A DNA stretch of 64,000 nt, from positions 3,534,001-3,598,000 of the forward strand of contig JALJCQ010000013.1 in the NCBI GenBank assembly GCA_023091665.1, written 5' to 3'. Positions 33,397-42,844 of the stretch are shown one piece after another (the stretch's first letter is position 1; each line of letters begins with the position of its first letter). The stretch comes from Pythium myriotylum. Its lineage: Eukaryota; Oomycota; Peronosporomycetes; Pythiales; Pythiaceae. Made by a program: the position numbers and the translations under genes. Under the pieces are notes generated by a model. It was given only the letters and a program-made list of their open reading frames with translations. It ran no database searches and had not been told where the DNA came from.

Positions 33397-35031
33397 ATGG
33401 CGGACGCGTGGGTCGTGCTCAAGTTCGGCGGCACGAGCGTGTCGACGGCGCAGCGCTGGCGATGCATCTGCGAGCAGATCCGCGCGCACCTGGAGCGCGA
33501 CGCGCGCGTCTGGGTCACGATCTCGGCCATGACGCAGGTCACCAACAAGCTCACGAACGCCATCGCGCAGGCAAGCCGCCGCGAGCCCAGCGCCGCGCTG
33601 CCCTCGCACAGCGAGCTCGTGCGCAGCATCGTGCTCCAGCACTTTACGCTCGCGTACGAGGTCGGGCTCTTGCCCGAGATGGACGGCGTCAGCAGCGTCG
33701 ACCAGCTGGACCGATGGCAAGACAAGTGGCTGCGCTCCGTGCTCAACGACGAGAGCTTTTCGCTGGGCGCCGTGGACCCGGCGATCCCGGAGACGCTCCA
33801 CCCGCTGCTGCTCGAGTTCAAGAACCTCGTGCGCATCCTCGAAGGCATCAAGCTCACCGAGGAGGCCTCGCCGCGCATCCAGGCACGAGTGCTCGCGTTC
33901 GGGGAGCTGCTCTCGACCCACCTGGGCGTGTGCATCATGGCCAAGTACGGGCTCGACAGCGTTCAGCGCGTCGATGCTCGCCAGCTGATCATCAGCGAGT
34001 CGGCGTCGGCCAAGTCCGAGGAAGACCGCTTCCTGCAGGCCGAGGTTCTGCCTCGTGAAGATGTCGAGGCCGCGGTTGCAGTGAGCCAGGGCAAGCGCGT
34101 CGTGCTCACACAGGGATTCATCGGCAGCACGAAGGAAGGTGCGACGTGTGTGCTCGGTCGCGGTGGTAGCGACACCTCGGGCTCGCTCTTTGCGGCGATG
34201 CTCAACGCCAAGAAGTACGAGATCTGGACTGACGTCCACGGCATGTTCACGAGCGATCCGCGTTACGTGCCCGATGCTCGGCTCATTAAGACGCTCGACT
34301 ACCGCGAAGCCCAGGAGCTCGCTGCCATGGGCGCCAAGGTACTCCACCCGCGATGCATTGAGCCGGCGCAGTTCAGCAAGATCCCTGTCGAGATCCGCAA
34401 CACCAATGACCCGACAGGCGAGAAGACAATCATCCAGCCTTCGGAGGATGAGGATACGAGCAGCCCCAAGATTCTCGCGGTCGTTCGGCGCGCGAATATG
34501 ACGACGCTCAGCATCACGGCCTTCGACATGTGCGGCACGTCCGGTTTCCTGTCGAAAGTCTTCGCACCATTCGAGAAATTCGGCATCTCCGTCGATTTGA
34601 TCGCAACGTCGCAGTTCTCCGTGACCGTCACGCTCGACCACATCCCTGGAGGTATCGAAGGTGCGCCCTTCAAGGGACTGCTGCAAGAGCTCGACGCGCA
34701 CTCCAAGGTTCAGGTCTTCGAGTCATGCTCGGTCGTGTCGATCGTCGGCCGCCGCCTCCGCAAGTCGCTTTCGGAGCTTGGTCGTGTCTTCGACGTTCTC
34801 GAAGGATACGATGTGCTGCTACTGAGTGAGTCGGCTGAGGACCTGAACTTGTCGTTCGTGCTCCAGCAGAAGAACGCGGACGACGTCGTCGCACGCATGC
34901 ACAAATATTTCTTCTCGGCGCCGTCGAGCGAAGAGACGGCGTCGTCACTGGGGCTGTCAACGATCCGACGAACGTCGTCGCGCGACTCGCTGCTCGGCCC
35001 GACGTGGCAGAGCCTTCTCGGCAGCCAGTGA
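33397..35031 (+). CDS. Aspartate kinase with C-terminal ACT domains
   Basis: 544 residues, single exon. The amino-acid-kinase domain starts with VLKFGGTSV (residues 7-15) and contains TISAMTQVTN, RVLAFGELLSTHL, GRGGSDTSGSLFA and EIWTDVHGMFTSDPR, the ATP and aspartate sites. Two ACT-type regions (about 385-535; ITAFDMCGTSGFLSKVF..., VSIVGRRLRKS...) provide feedback control by lysine or threonine. It catalyses the first step of the aspartate family (lysine, threonine, methionine), consistent with the lysine-synthesising metabolism of oomycetes. The N-terminal motif style resembles the kinase half of bacterial aspartokinase/diaminopimelate decarboxylase fusions, but no decarboxylase follows. Confidence 0.95.
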   Translation: MADAWVVLKFGGTSVSTAQRWRCICEQIRAHLERDARVWVTISAMTQVTNKLTNAIAQASRREPSAALPSHSELVRSIVLQHFTLAYEVGLLPEMDGVSSVDQLDRWQDKWLRSVLNDESFSLGAVDPAIPETLHPLLLEFKNLVRILEGIKLTEEASPRIQARVLAFGELLSTHLGVCIMAKYGLDSVQRVDARQLIISESASAKSEEDRFLQAEVLPREDVEAAVAVSQGKRVVLTQGFIGSTKEGATCVLGRGGSDTSGSLFAAMLNAKKYEIWTDVHGMFTSDPRYVPDARLIKTLDYREAQELAAMGAKVLHPRCIEPAQFSKIPVEIRNTNDPTGEKTIIQPSEDEDTSSPKILAVVRRANMTTLSITAFDMCGTSGFLSKVFAPFEKFGISVDLIATSQFSVTVTLDHIPGGIEGAPFKGLLQELDAHSKVQVFESCSVVSIVGRRLRKSLSELGRVFDVLEGYDVLLLSESAEDLNLSFVLQQKNADDVVARMHKYFFSAPSSEETASSLGLSTIRRTSSRDSLLGPTWQSLLGSQ

Positions 35032-35583
35032 TTGCCTACCACTACCTAGAGTCAGCTTCTTGAGGCTCATTGAGGCTCCTCCAAGAAATCCCTAGCAGTT
35101 CTATATAGACGCCCATAACGAAATCACTCTCTATCGCTGATAAGACGATCGTCGATGTCAATGATCCTTCGGATTCGTTTGTTTTGAGGGCTCATAGCTA
35201 GCCCTCCACAAGTCCTGGCCATGCCTATCGCTATTTCTGCTTCTGTGTTTGTATGCCACATGCTCCCACGAAATATGCTTACTCCACGTTGAATTAAGCA
35301 TCAGCATGCAGACATTCATTTCTCAAGAACTACGATCGTGTCCATTCTTTTGACCGGATCACTTGTGCATCAAAACAAGTGATCCAGTCAAAAGGATCAT
35401 CCAATCCAAAAATGCAACGACACGAAGAAAAATCTCCAGCCCGGAAAAGCACTGTTATCCGTTTTTGTTTGGCGGGCAGCGTTTAGGATTCCTCCAGTCG
35501 GATTGCATTGGAGATCAACGACGACGTAATCGTTCACTGCGAGTGCACCATACTCCCCATCTTCTGCAAACCGGGAAACGTGT
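35032..35583. other. Intergenic 552 bases with a hairpin
   Basis: Downstream flank of the aspartokinase gene and of the CRN relic. The only structure seen is the inverted repeat at 35347-35394. Confidence 0.5.
35347..35394. repeat. 20-bp inverted repeat, 8-base loop
   Basis: CTTTTGACCGGATCACTTGT (35347-35366) pairs with 35375-35394 at 19 of 20 positions, with loop GCATCAAA. The one mismatch is a G-T type. It could be a small foldback element or the end of a decayed transposon next to the CRN relic. Confidence 0.85.
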
Positions 35584-36007
35584 TCACCAATTCTTCAAGT
35601 GAGAGATGAGGCAGCTCCAAATTAATGCCTTCTGCAAGTGGCCGAAATGATTCCAATATTGCAAATACGGGTTCTTGCTCTGAAACCACCACCAACACAT
35701 GGATTTGATCCGTTGATGGCTGGGCATACCCTTGAGAACTTCGTCAACGCCACACTCTCCATGCAGTTCATTGTCTTTGTGTGTCAGCTCTTCGATAAGA
35801 GCCGTTGTTTTCCCTTTCTGGAGCTCCTTGACATCATCTGCGCTTGAATCCAACCATGCGTCACCCTTCCTGGCGATGAACAGCTTCAGTCCCCGTGCGT
35901 TATGTGTGATTGCCCTCTCCTTCTTTATCGCCTTCTTCAAGTCCCCTATCTACTCGATCGCGTCGATCTCCACGGAAATCCAACCAGTACGCACACAGCT
36001 TCAGCAT
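35584..36007 (-). pseudogene. Decayed Crinkler (CRN) effector N-terminal domain
   Basis: The minus-strand frame below 35940 is a clear CRN header: a DLKKAIK-type helix, then LKLFIARK (a variant of the LFLAK/LYLAR motif), then a KGDAWL segment and a region rich in Leu, Glu and Lys. A family-like start ATG is at 36007-36005, but homology is in a different frame there and in-frame TAG interrupts the ubiquitin-like strand region at about 35958. The frame ends at TGA 35584 without the HVLVVVP junction and with no effector domain behind it. So at least one frameshift, one stop and a 3' truncation are present. In intact genes this domain directs translocation into host cells. Here it is a dead relic. 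Confidence 0.8.
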
Positions 36008-36354
36008 GTTTCCGAATCCCTAACTCCCTGTTCCATGTTCAAATCCAATCAATCGAAGACAAGTAACGTGATGCGAAACGATCTCCATTAAATGAACCGG
36101 TTAATCCTAAGTAATCAGAAAGCAATATTGACTTTCGAGCAAGACCGTTGAGTCATTTGTGCCACTCCTGACCACTCGAGCTGTCGATTATTCGACGAAC
36201 GCCTCTTGCGTAACTTGCTGCATTGCCTGATATAGATGAGCCTACTAGGCAGCCAGTGAGATGACTACCAGTACCACAACTATCAATTGTCAGCTCCTCC
36301 AGCCTCCTCTATCAAATTCCTAGCAGTTTAATATAGAAAAACCATAACGAAAAA
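36008..36354. other. Intergenic 347 bases
   Basis: Nothing recognised. The phrase CCTAGCAGTT...TATATAGA...CCATAACGAAA at about 36328-36354 also occurs at about 35091-35121, a short duplicated 3'-flank that may mark an old local duplication. Confidence 0.45.
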
Positions 36355-37119
36355 TCACTCGCTATCGCTGCTATCGTAATTGTCGTCTTCTTCGATCGCG
36401 GCCACTATTGCCGTCGCCGCCGCTGCTGTCGGTGGTGCTGCTGTAGGTCCTTCTTCGTGCTCTGCTTGTCCTCGTGCTGGCTTGGCAGCTGCTGCTTTTG
36501 CTTTCTTTGACCCCTTCGACTTTGCCTTTTTCTTCGTCGAGCCTTCAGCCTCTGCCGACGCCGGTGTCTTCCGTTTCCGCGCAGGCTTGTGGTACTTGGC
36601 GTCGCTCTCGTCGATCGATGCCACCTTTTCGTGTAGAAACTTGAGGTCGGCACTCGCGAGCACGCAGCGTTTCCTGCCATCCACCAAATCATCAGTGCCT
36701 CTCTCTATCTCAGACACCGCCGGGCAAAGCAGCACATCATCGCACAGTTCGATCGGCGTGATCACGTCGACGCCCGAGTCCTCGGCCTCTTTCGTCATGC
36801 GCCGTCCGAGATCGTGCACGAACGCCTCCAGCGCAGCCACTGGCAATCACCACGACGACCCTAATCACCATCAGCCACACATATTCCCACTGGCAAAATG
36901 CACGCCACGCGGCTCACCGCAGTGCTCGACGGCCGGATCGCAGAGCTGGCCCATGTCCGCTTGCTCGCGCAAAAGGCGCTTGATTTTGCCCTACAGAGAG
37001 CGTTTGCGAGCGCGAAAAACGTCAGAGCGACACTTCACGACACGCGCTACACGCTCAAACAGCGCGCGGCGGCTGGAAACGGCTCTACGCGCCTTGAGGA
37101 TGTCGCGCGATCGCGTCAT
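36355..37119 (-). CDS. Histone-fold protein (DRAP1/NF-YC/CHRAC-like), three exons
   Basis: Exons 37119-37051, 36990-36918 and 36839-36355 (introns 60 and 78 bases) give 208 residues. The histone fold runs from about residue 20 to 100: ERGKIKRLLRE (helix 1), VEHCVAALEAFVHDLGRRM (long helix 2, across intron 2), ITPIELCDDVL and RCVLASADLKFLHEKV (helix 3 region). This matches the NF-YC/Dr1-associated-protein class, which pairs with a second histone-fold subunit. The C-terminus has Lys/Ala-rich repeats (KKKAKSKGSKKAKA) and an acidic tail. A nuclear DNA-binding or transcription/replication role is inferred. Exon 1 is the least certain part. It is divergent from the Sel1-repeat gene. Confidence 0.75.
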
Positions 37120-37181
37120 CGAGAGGGTCTCCAATGGTGTCCTGTCGACCAATATTGGGGCTGGTTGGTTTCGTACACTGC

Positions 37182-37225
37182 GTTATATATGGAACACATT
37201 CCGCAAATGGTGTTATATATGGAAC
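37182..37225 (+). promoter_or_regulatory. Duplicated GTTATATATGGAAC in a divergent promoter
   Basis: The 14-base word occurs at 37182-37195 and 37212-37225, 30 bases apart (three helical turns), within the 199 bases between two divergent ATGs. The spacing and TATA-like core suggest a regulatory element or a small duplication. Confidence 0.5.
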
Positions 37226-37318
37226 TCATACCGTTCATTATGGATGTTGAACTCGAAAATCCAACGTTGGAATTTTAGACTCGAGCAAACCGGAACCACA
37301 GACGAAGAGGGGCTGAAA

Positions 37319-38284
37319 ATGGCCACGCGAATGCTCACTTCGCTGCGTCGTCTCGCGCGCCACAGCGCGATTCAGCGCGCGAGACCGACTTCATTCGACG
37401 CGCGCGCGTCTCCGCTACCGTTTCGTGTGGCGTTTTCCTCGTCAGCGTCGACAGCCGACGAAGAATTCGCGCTCGGCGTGCAGCACTTTTTGGGCAAAAA
37501 GCCCAATGCGTCCGTGCAGTACGCCGTGCTCCACTGGACGAACGCGGCCGAGCGCGGCAGCGTCAAGGCGCTCAGCGCTCTGGGCAATCTGTACCTGCTC
37601 GGCCACGCGCAGATCCCGGCGAACGAGAAGCTCGCGGTCGAGTTTCTGACCAAGGCCGCCGACGCCGGCCACGAAGGAAGCTGCCACGAAGTCGGCAAGC
37701 TGTTCTTCCACGGCAGCTCGCAGACGCCGAAGAGCCTCGAGCGCGCGTTCCAGTACTGGTCGCGCGCCGCCGAGAAAGGCCACATGGCCGCGAGCTACGA
37801 TCTCGGGTACATGTATCTCCACGGCGTCCACGTGGAGAAAGACGAAGCCAAGTCGATCGAGCTCTTCACGCAGGCGGCCAAGCAAGGCATGGCGGACGCC
37901 CACCGCGCGCTCGGCAACGCCTACTTGACCGGACGCGGCACGCCGGTCGATGCTCAAAAGGCTGTGAGCCACTTCCGCCGTGCAGCTGAGGACGGGAACC
38001 CGCAGGCGCAATTTGATCTCGGCGCGTGCTACATGCTGGGCCGTGGCGTCGAGAAGAGCCAAGCACGAGCAGCCGAGCTATTCTTCCTGGCGTCCGAGAA
38101 TGGTGGTATGCCGCAAGCACAGCTGTGTCTCGGTCAGCTCTTTGAGGTCGGAGGTGGCGTCGTGCAGGACACGTCAAAGGCCATCAAGTACTACCAGTTG
38201 GCGTGGAAAGGTGGACTGGAGGAAGCCAAGAAGGCGCTCGAACGACTGGGCGCACCGCTCGTCGCACCGGATGAGAACGCGTGA
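37319..38284 (+). CDS. Mitochondrial Sel1-repeat (SLR) protein
   Basis: 321 residues from ATG 37319. The first 45 residues (MATRMLTSLRRLARHSAIQRA...) are Arg/Ser-rich and look like a mitochondrial presequence. Then six or seven Sel1-like repeats of about 36 residues fill the protein, with signatures such as ALGNLYLLG, AASYDLGYMYLHG, AHRALGNAYLTG and QAQFDLGACYMLGRG. The open frame continues upstream for 313 codons but that part is antisense to the histone-fold gene, so I start at the ATG with the targeting sequence. SLR proteins scaffold complexes; a mitochondrial assembly role (as in COA7-type proteins) is a guess. Confidence 0.88.
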   Translation: MATRMLTSLRRLARHSAIQRARPTSFDARASPLPFRVAFSSSASTADEEFALGVQHFLGKKPNASVQYAVLHWTNAAERGSVKALSALGNLYLLGHAQIPANEKLAVEFLTKAADAGHEGSCHEVGKLFFHGSSQTPKSLERAFQYWSRAAEKGHMAASYDLGYMYLHGVHVEKDEAKSIELFTQAAKQGMADAHRALGNAYLTGRGTPVDAQKAVSHFRRAAEDGNPQAQFDLGACYMLGRGVEKSQARAAELFFLASENGGMPQAQLCLGQLFEVGGGVVQDTSKAIKYYQLAWKGGLEEAKKALERLGAPLVAPDENA

Positions 38285-39337
38285 GCAAGAAGGTGATCGT
38301 AATGGACGTTGACACTTTTCTTTTTCAACCATGAGATGATGTCCTTGACAACGTGCATGGGATAGAATGTTTTATTCACGCTGCACGCCAAGCGAGTGTT
38401 ATCTGTAGTTGTCGAGATCCTAACAGGAAACAGCAACGTTCACAACCGCCGAAGTCAACGAGCTATTCCGTTAGGAATATCCGATACGATTGGTATTTCA
38501 AGATTTCTGAGCTCATATGAAAGGACTCTCTGCCTTGTCATGCACACCGACAGCTTTTCCACACAACACAGGCAAAAACGCGGACGTCCCCCTGACTGCA
38601 ACGAAACTCCAAGCGAAAGGGCTGAGAGACGTCGCTATCCACGTTCATAGAGCCGTCGCGGAATCGTCGAAACGAGTTATCCACGAGCGTCTCGAACTGG
38701 ACTTCATGCACCCTGAGTTATTTGTGAACCCACCGTTGCCGTCAACGGTCACGCACGCCCACGGTTGCGTCGCTTTGAGAGATGTGGGTTGGCATCTCAT
38801 GGCTCCATCGACTCTGATCTCTCATCACAATCGAGTTGATTGCACAGGCCACTGACCAGGGCGATTCCGGGTGACAGCAAAACGACTGGAGGAGCTGGTT
38901 CTCGTCGAGTCGTGTGGTCCGGCGATTAACGACTCGGCAGCCTGATCTCGGTCTTTGTTGTACAGGGAGTTCCGGTTGAGTTCAGTGGGTCAACTGAGTT
39001 GGCCGTGAGAAGATCCACTCGAATGAACCCACAAATTTGCGGATCCGGCTTTCGTCGGGTCGTGGGTGTGTCTCTGCACTGGGAGTCTGCGACTGGCGTC
39101 AGGCTCTCGGTCTCTTCGTCGCACCGTGACTCATATACTGAAACTGAGACGTTTTGAGATTGTTCAGACGGAACCCGCGCCGTCGACATCGAGCTGAGAC
39201 ACCCGCCAGTCAGAGAGTGTCAAGCGTGGCGGGCGCCGTAATTACTAATTCACAGTGAAACGCCCGCCGTTCCGAGCGACTTGGGTTCCATTCCACTTTC
39301 CAATTCTCACGCAAGAACCCAACGCCATCTACAGACC
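38285..39337. other. Intergenic 1.05 kb, no supported gene
   Basis: A 112-residue frame (38517-38855) has no recognisable features. Nothing else seen. Confidence 0.5.
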
Positions 39338-39586
39338 ATGAGCGAGTGCCTCCGACGTCCCTCTGCGACTTCCATCGACCTGGACGTTCTCCGACGGAGA
39401 GAGATGACCGTTGAGGACCTTCACGGCGGCCAAGAGACCAACGAAACGATCGAGTCGCTGCTCAGCGCCTGGTCCAGAGCGATTGAGGAAGGTCGGTCAC
39501 TTGACCGCGTGGTCGAAGCCGAAGATGCGCTGCGAAGGCTCGGCGTTGTGCTGACGACGAGTGACCACGATGAGTTCCACCTGTAA
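39338..39586 (+). CDS. 82-residue protein, paralogue 1 of a tandem pair
   Basis: ATG to TAA, 82 residues, helical and charged, no Cys-rich or secretion signal. It has a same-length paralogue at 40284. The C-terminal 33 residues (from EEGRSLDRVV to FHL) differ at only two residues, while thirteen codons differ synonymously. That codon pattern is strong evidence of a translated, selected protein. The 3' flank is also similar for a few tens of bases. Family and function unknown. The N-terminal half is more variable. Confidence 0.75.
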   Translation: MSECLRRPSATSIDLDVLRRREMTVEDLHGGQETNETIESLLSAWSRAIEEGRSLDRVVEAEDALRRLGVVLTTSDHDEFHL

Positions 39587-40283
39587 TATGATCGAAATAC
39601 GAACGATGATGAGTACACTTGGAGTGAGTTCCTCAATCCTTGGAGATTTGAGCCGATTTCTCCAGGGTAGACGCCTGTCTGGAAGAGAGTGCAAGTAAAG
39701 CATTTTTCACACAGAAAGCCGTAGCGCTGACTCGGAACGTGCTCACCACGAGTACGTTTCACACGCGCCACCGTCGACAAGGCGTTCCGATCCGTCGTCC
39801 GTTCGGATGACAACAACCTGTAGATGAGTTTCAATCCAAACGACACCGAAGGCTACAGTTGCGCCTGCCCGAACACACTTGCGAATAGACATTCGACTCT
39901 TCTCGAACGCAGCGCACAGCTGTCCTCGACCACAATGTGCTGCAGAAGTGGGTGTAGATTCGCGTGTTCGAACACAGTGAACTCACAGAAAAATCGTCCC
40001 ACGTCAAGACGATTCCGTTAGTCGTGCTCGCAAGATTGTCTTCGTTATAAGGACTCAGGCCAGGTGTTAGTACACGAGTTCCCACACGCAGTCAACTTGG
40101 AGCACTCGTTCAGATCATAAATTAGACGCGCGCGGGATTCCAGGTGATATTTGTACCTGGAAACTCCGTTTGGCTCTTAGCAACGCTGCCTGAAATTTTG
40201 ACGAAGAATGATGGGTTCCTGTCGTCGAGTAACGTGGCGTCCACTTCTCGATTCTCTCCCAAGAACACAAAACGCAAAAGATC
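39587..40283. other. Spacer of the tandem pair
   Basis: About 700 bases, no gene. With one gene copy it forms a duplication unit of about 946 bases, since the two ATGs are 946 bases apart. Confidence 0.5.
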
Positions 40284-40532
40284 ATGTGTGAGGGCTTCCG
40301 ACGTCCCTCAAGGACTCCCGTCGACCAGAATGTGCTTCGTCAAAGACCCACCACCGTTGAGGATCTCCGCAATCGACCCGAGAACAGCGAGACCATCAAG
40401 TCGCTGCTCTGTGCGTGGTCCGCAGCCATAGAGGAAGGCCGGTCTCTCGACCGCGTGGTTGAGGCTGAAGATGCTCTTCGAAAGCTTGGTGTCGTGCTGA
40501 TAACGAGTGACCATGACGAGTTCCACCTGTAA
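40284..40532 (+). CDS. 82-residue protein, paralogue 2 of a tandem pair
   Basis: Same length and reading as the copy at 39338. Shared elements: TVEDL near residue 24, then IxSLLxAWSxAIEEGRSLDRV. The promoter-proximal sequences (CACTTTCCAATTCTC / CACTTCTCGATTCTC, each followed by CAAGAAC) are also related, so the whole gene was duplicated. It converges on the secreted repeat protein on the other strand. Function unknown; a short helical protein interaction domain is the most I would infer. Confidence 0.75.
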   Translation: MCEGFRRPSRTPVDQNVLRQRPTTVEDLRNRPENSETIKSLLCAWSAAIEEGRSLDRVVEAEDALRKLGVVLITSDHDEFHL

Positions 40533-40624
40533 TATGATCAAATTCAAATCGTGATGAATGTGAAAAGCCAACGTGCAATTAGAGTGAGCTCGTCCAGCTA
40601 CTCTCTGCGGATCTGAGCTGCTTC

Positions 40625-41584
40625 TTAGCAGTAGTAGAAGCCACCGTACGGGAAGCCGAGGCTGCAGCCGCCGCCGTAAATGCCCACGCCGAACGAGTTC
40701 CACCAGCCAAGAGGGTAACGCCAGCCGAGCCCCCAGCCGAGTCCGCCAAAGCCCCACTGCTCACGCTTGTCGGCCTCGCCGTCGAGCGGATACGCGACCT
40801 GCGTGCGGAACTCTTCCTTGGCATCGTCCGAGGTGTCGTCCGATGCATCGTCCGAGGTGTCGTCCGATGCATCGTCCGTCTTGTTCACCATGCCAATGGC
40901 GACGGACGAGGCCGGCATCACGACGTCGGCCACCTTGGCACCGCCCGTGAGCACGACCTGGTCGTTCTGCGTCGGCGCCAAGTTGCTGCGGCTGATCGAG
41001 ATTTGGTTGTCGCTCGCCGCGATGTTCTTGTTGACGATACCCGTGGGCTGGCGCAGAATGTCCTTCGTGCCGATGAGCACGACCACGCCACGCGGCGTCT
41101 GCGACTGGATGGCCTGCTCCTTCTCCATCTCGCTCTTGCCGGCCGCGTCCACGAAGTCGGCGATGCGCTGCGTCAGCGCCGACGCGTCGCCCTTGGCCGC
41201 GACCACGGCCGAGGCCTTGGTCATGAGCGCCGCGTCATTGTCTGGCGCAGACACAGCACGCAGCACGTTCTTGGTGAGCGTGGCCGTCGCCATGGCCTGC
41301 TCCTGGCCGTTCGTGACAACAGCTTCGACCTTCTTGCGCATCGCGAGACGGTCGTTCTGCGTGAAGACGATGTTGCTGCGAGCGATGAAGATGTTGTTGT
41401 CCATGGCGAGCGTGTTCTTGTTAACCAAACCGGTCGCGCCGTCGAGAATGTCCTTGGCGGCGACACGGATGTCGGCCTTGGCTGCCATGGTCTGCGGCAT
41501 CTGCGCACCGACAACGTTCACGTCGGCAGCGAGCGTCGACGAGGCCGCCACGGCAGCGAGAGCAGTCAAGAGAGCGACCTTCAT
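40625..41584 (-). CDS. Secreted protein with an internal duplication and a Gly/aromatic tail
   Basis: 319 residues from ATG 41584, with a clear signal peptide (MKVALLTALAAVAASSTLAA). Two related 38-residue modules occur at about 45-82 and 174-211: both have DIL-x3-TG(L/I)VNKN, then SxIxxxxxSN, then xTQND. They are separated by an Ala-rich helical stretch. An acidic repeat (DDAS/DDTS, about 237-254) follows. The last 45 residues are rich in Gly, Trp, Tyr and Phe and include two Cys. The tail resembles cell-wall or surface proteins. I do not recognise the family; a cell-surface or extracellular-matrix role is inferred from composition only. Confidence 0.8.
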   Translation of the reverse strand: MKVALLTALAAVAASSTLAADVNVVGAQMPQTMAAKADIRVAAKDILDGATGLVNKNTLAMDNNIFIARSNIVFTQNDRLAMRKKVEAVVTNGQEQAMATATLTKNVLRAVSAPDNDAALMTKASAVVAAKGDASALTQRIADFVDAAGKSEMEKEQAIQSQTPRGVVVLIGTKDILRQPTGIVNKNIAASDNQISISRSNLAPTQNDQVVLTGGAKVADVVMPASSVAIGMVNKTDDASDDTSDDASDDTSDDAKEEFRTQVAYPLDGEADKREQWGFGGLGWGLGWRYPLGWWNSFGVGIYGGGCSLGFPYGGFYYC

Positions 41585-41738
41585 GGCTTTGGCAGGTAGT
41601 GGAGGCGACTTGCGTTGCGTGAGGCGAATTGCTCAATGAACAGACATCTATGAAAGCCTTTTGCGAGTCGTTTGAGGAACCAAGGCGAATCCGAGAAAGA
41701 GAGCGAGACAAGTCCAAGTACATTTCCAGTATATTGCT

Positions 41739-42350
41739 TCAGGCTTTGCTGAGCACCTTCCGGAACCAGACGAGGAAGTACCGCGGCTCGACGCGTTTGG
41801 TGACCTCGTGGGTCTTTGTGTACCCGAGGCGGTCGTAGAGCCTCAGCGCCGGCGTCATCACGCAGTCTGTGTTGAGTTGGATGGCCGTGAAGCCTCTCTC
41901 TGTCGCCCACTGCTCGACATGGCGTACGAGCTTCTCGCCGAGCCCGTGGCGACGGTACTTGGCACTGACTGCCAGCCGCCGCAGCTCGCCGAGTCCGTCG
42001 CCTTTGTTTTCGAGTCCGACGATCCCGGCGATCTCTCGCCGCCGTGTAGTCGCATTACGAGCCGTGACGACCCAGAAGTGGCCTCCGGGCTTGAAGTAGG
42101 TCTCTTCGATGTGGCCCAGATCAGCTTCGAAGCACTTTTGGGGGTAGACGCGGTAGCTCTCGTGGTACTCGGGGTCTTCTTCGATCGATGGCTGGTAGAC
42201 CATCATGCCTTCGGTGAAGATGGCCCACACTGTCTTCTTGTCGGTCGCGGCGTACGAACGCACACGGAACGTCGGCGGTGACGGCGGTCGAGACGTGAAA
42301 GAGACGGCCGGCGGCATGGCCACGAGCGTCGAGGAGAGGTTGGGCGCCAT
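41739..42350 (-). CDS. GNAT N-acetyltransferase paralogue 1
   Basis: 203 residues from ATG 42350. N-terminal FRVRSYAATDKKTVWAIF is the beta1/alpha1 start typical of the array. GGHFWVVT follows in beta3/4, then LGELRRLAVSAKYRRHGLGEKLV, containing the acetyl-CoA pyrophosphate loop R-x-x-G-x-G (about 133-138). The C-terminal MTPALRLYDRLGYTKT and FRKVL complete the fold. Closest to paralogue 2 (shared EEDPE, VEQWATERGFT and DCVMTPALRLY). Substrate unknown; the RxY-x-D-x3-V-x2-LF-x-GM start seen in siblings recalls the NAT8/camello group, but here without membrane hairpins. Confidence 0.88.
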   Translation of the reverse strand: MAPNLSSTLVAMPPAVSFTSRPPSPPTFRVRSYAATDKKTVWAIFTEGMMVYQPSIEEDPEYHESYRVYPQKCFEADLGHIEETYFKPGGHFWVVTARNATTRRREIAGIVGLENKGDGLGELRRLAVSAKYRRHGLGEKLVRHVEQWATERGFTAIQLNTDCVMTPALRLYDRLGYTKTHEVTKRVEPRYFLVWFRKVLSKA

Positions 42351-42844
42351 GATGATGAATTGGTGCGAAGGTCGAGGTCGATTCAAGAGTGAGAGCTGTT
42401 GGATAAGCGAGACTCGCTTCTTTTCGCCGACGGCGAGCCGTTGCGATGTGCCGACGGCGACTCGACTCGGACACGTCACAGACTAATTAGCGCGGGTGGA
42501 TAGTCGACGGGCGAGCGTGTTTTCTTGCACCGGATGATACGCCCGTCATCCAATCAGTCGATGGATGGCCGACTCTCGTTTGTCGCGGAGAGAGACCGGA
42601 GTAATCGAGGCGCGTGCCTCGGAACCAGTCACGGGCCTCGGAAGCTGTCGTGGGCGTGGCGAGCAGCGAGACCACGACGCTCTCTCGCTCTGGCCACGCG
42701 CTGCGGGCGGTTGGACCTACACCCGATCTTTCGGCGAAACGACGTCTCTTCGAAGATTGCCAGCGGCTCTTCAAGTAGGCACCACAGACGCGGCACGACA
42801 CTCGCTCGATTCCTCCACGAATACACGCTTCATGACTTTTATTT
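42351..42844. other. Intergenic 494 bases
   Basis: No gene. On the minus strand CTCTCACTCTTGAATCG (near 42390) is a weak initiator-like match for GNAT 1. Confidence 0.4.

Noticed and set aside
33223..34701. 492-residue minus-strand frame antisense to aspartokinase
   Set aside because: Shadow of a gene with complete catalytic motifs.
36380..37318. Upstream extension of the Sel1 frame (313 codons)
   Set aside because: It is antisense to the spliced histone-fold gene and lacks similarity to anything; the ATG at 37319 precedes a good mitochondrial targeting sequence.
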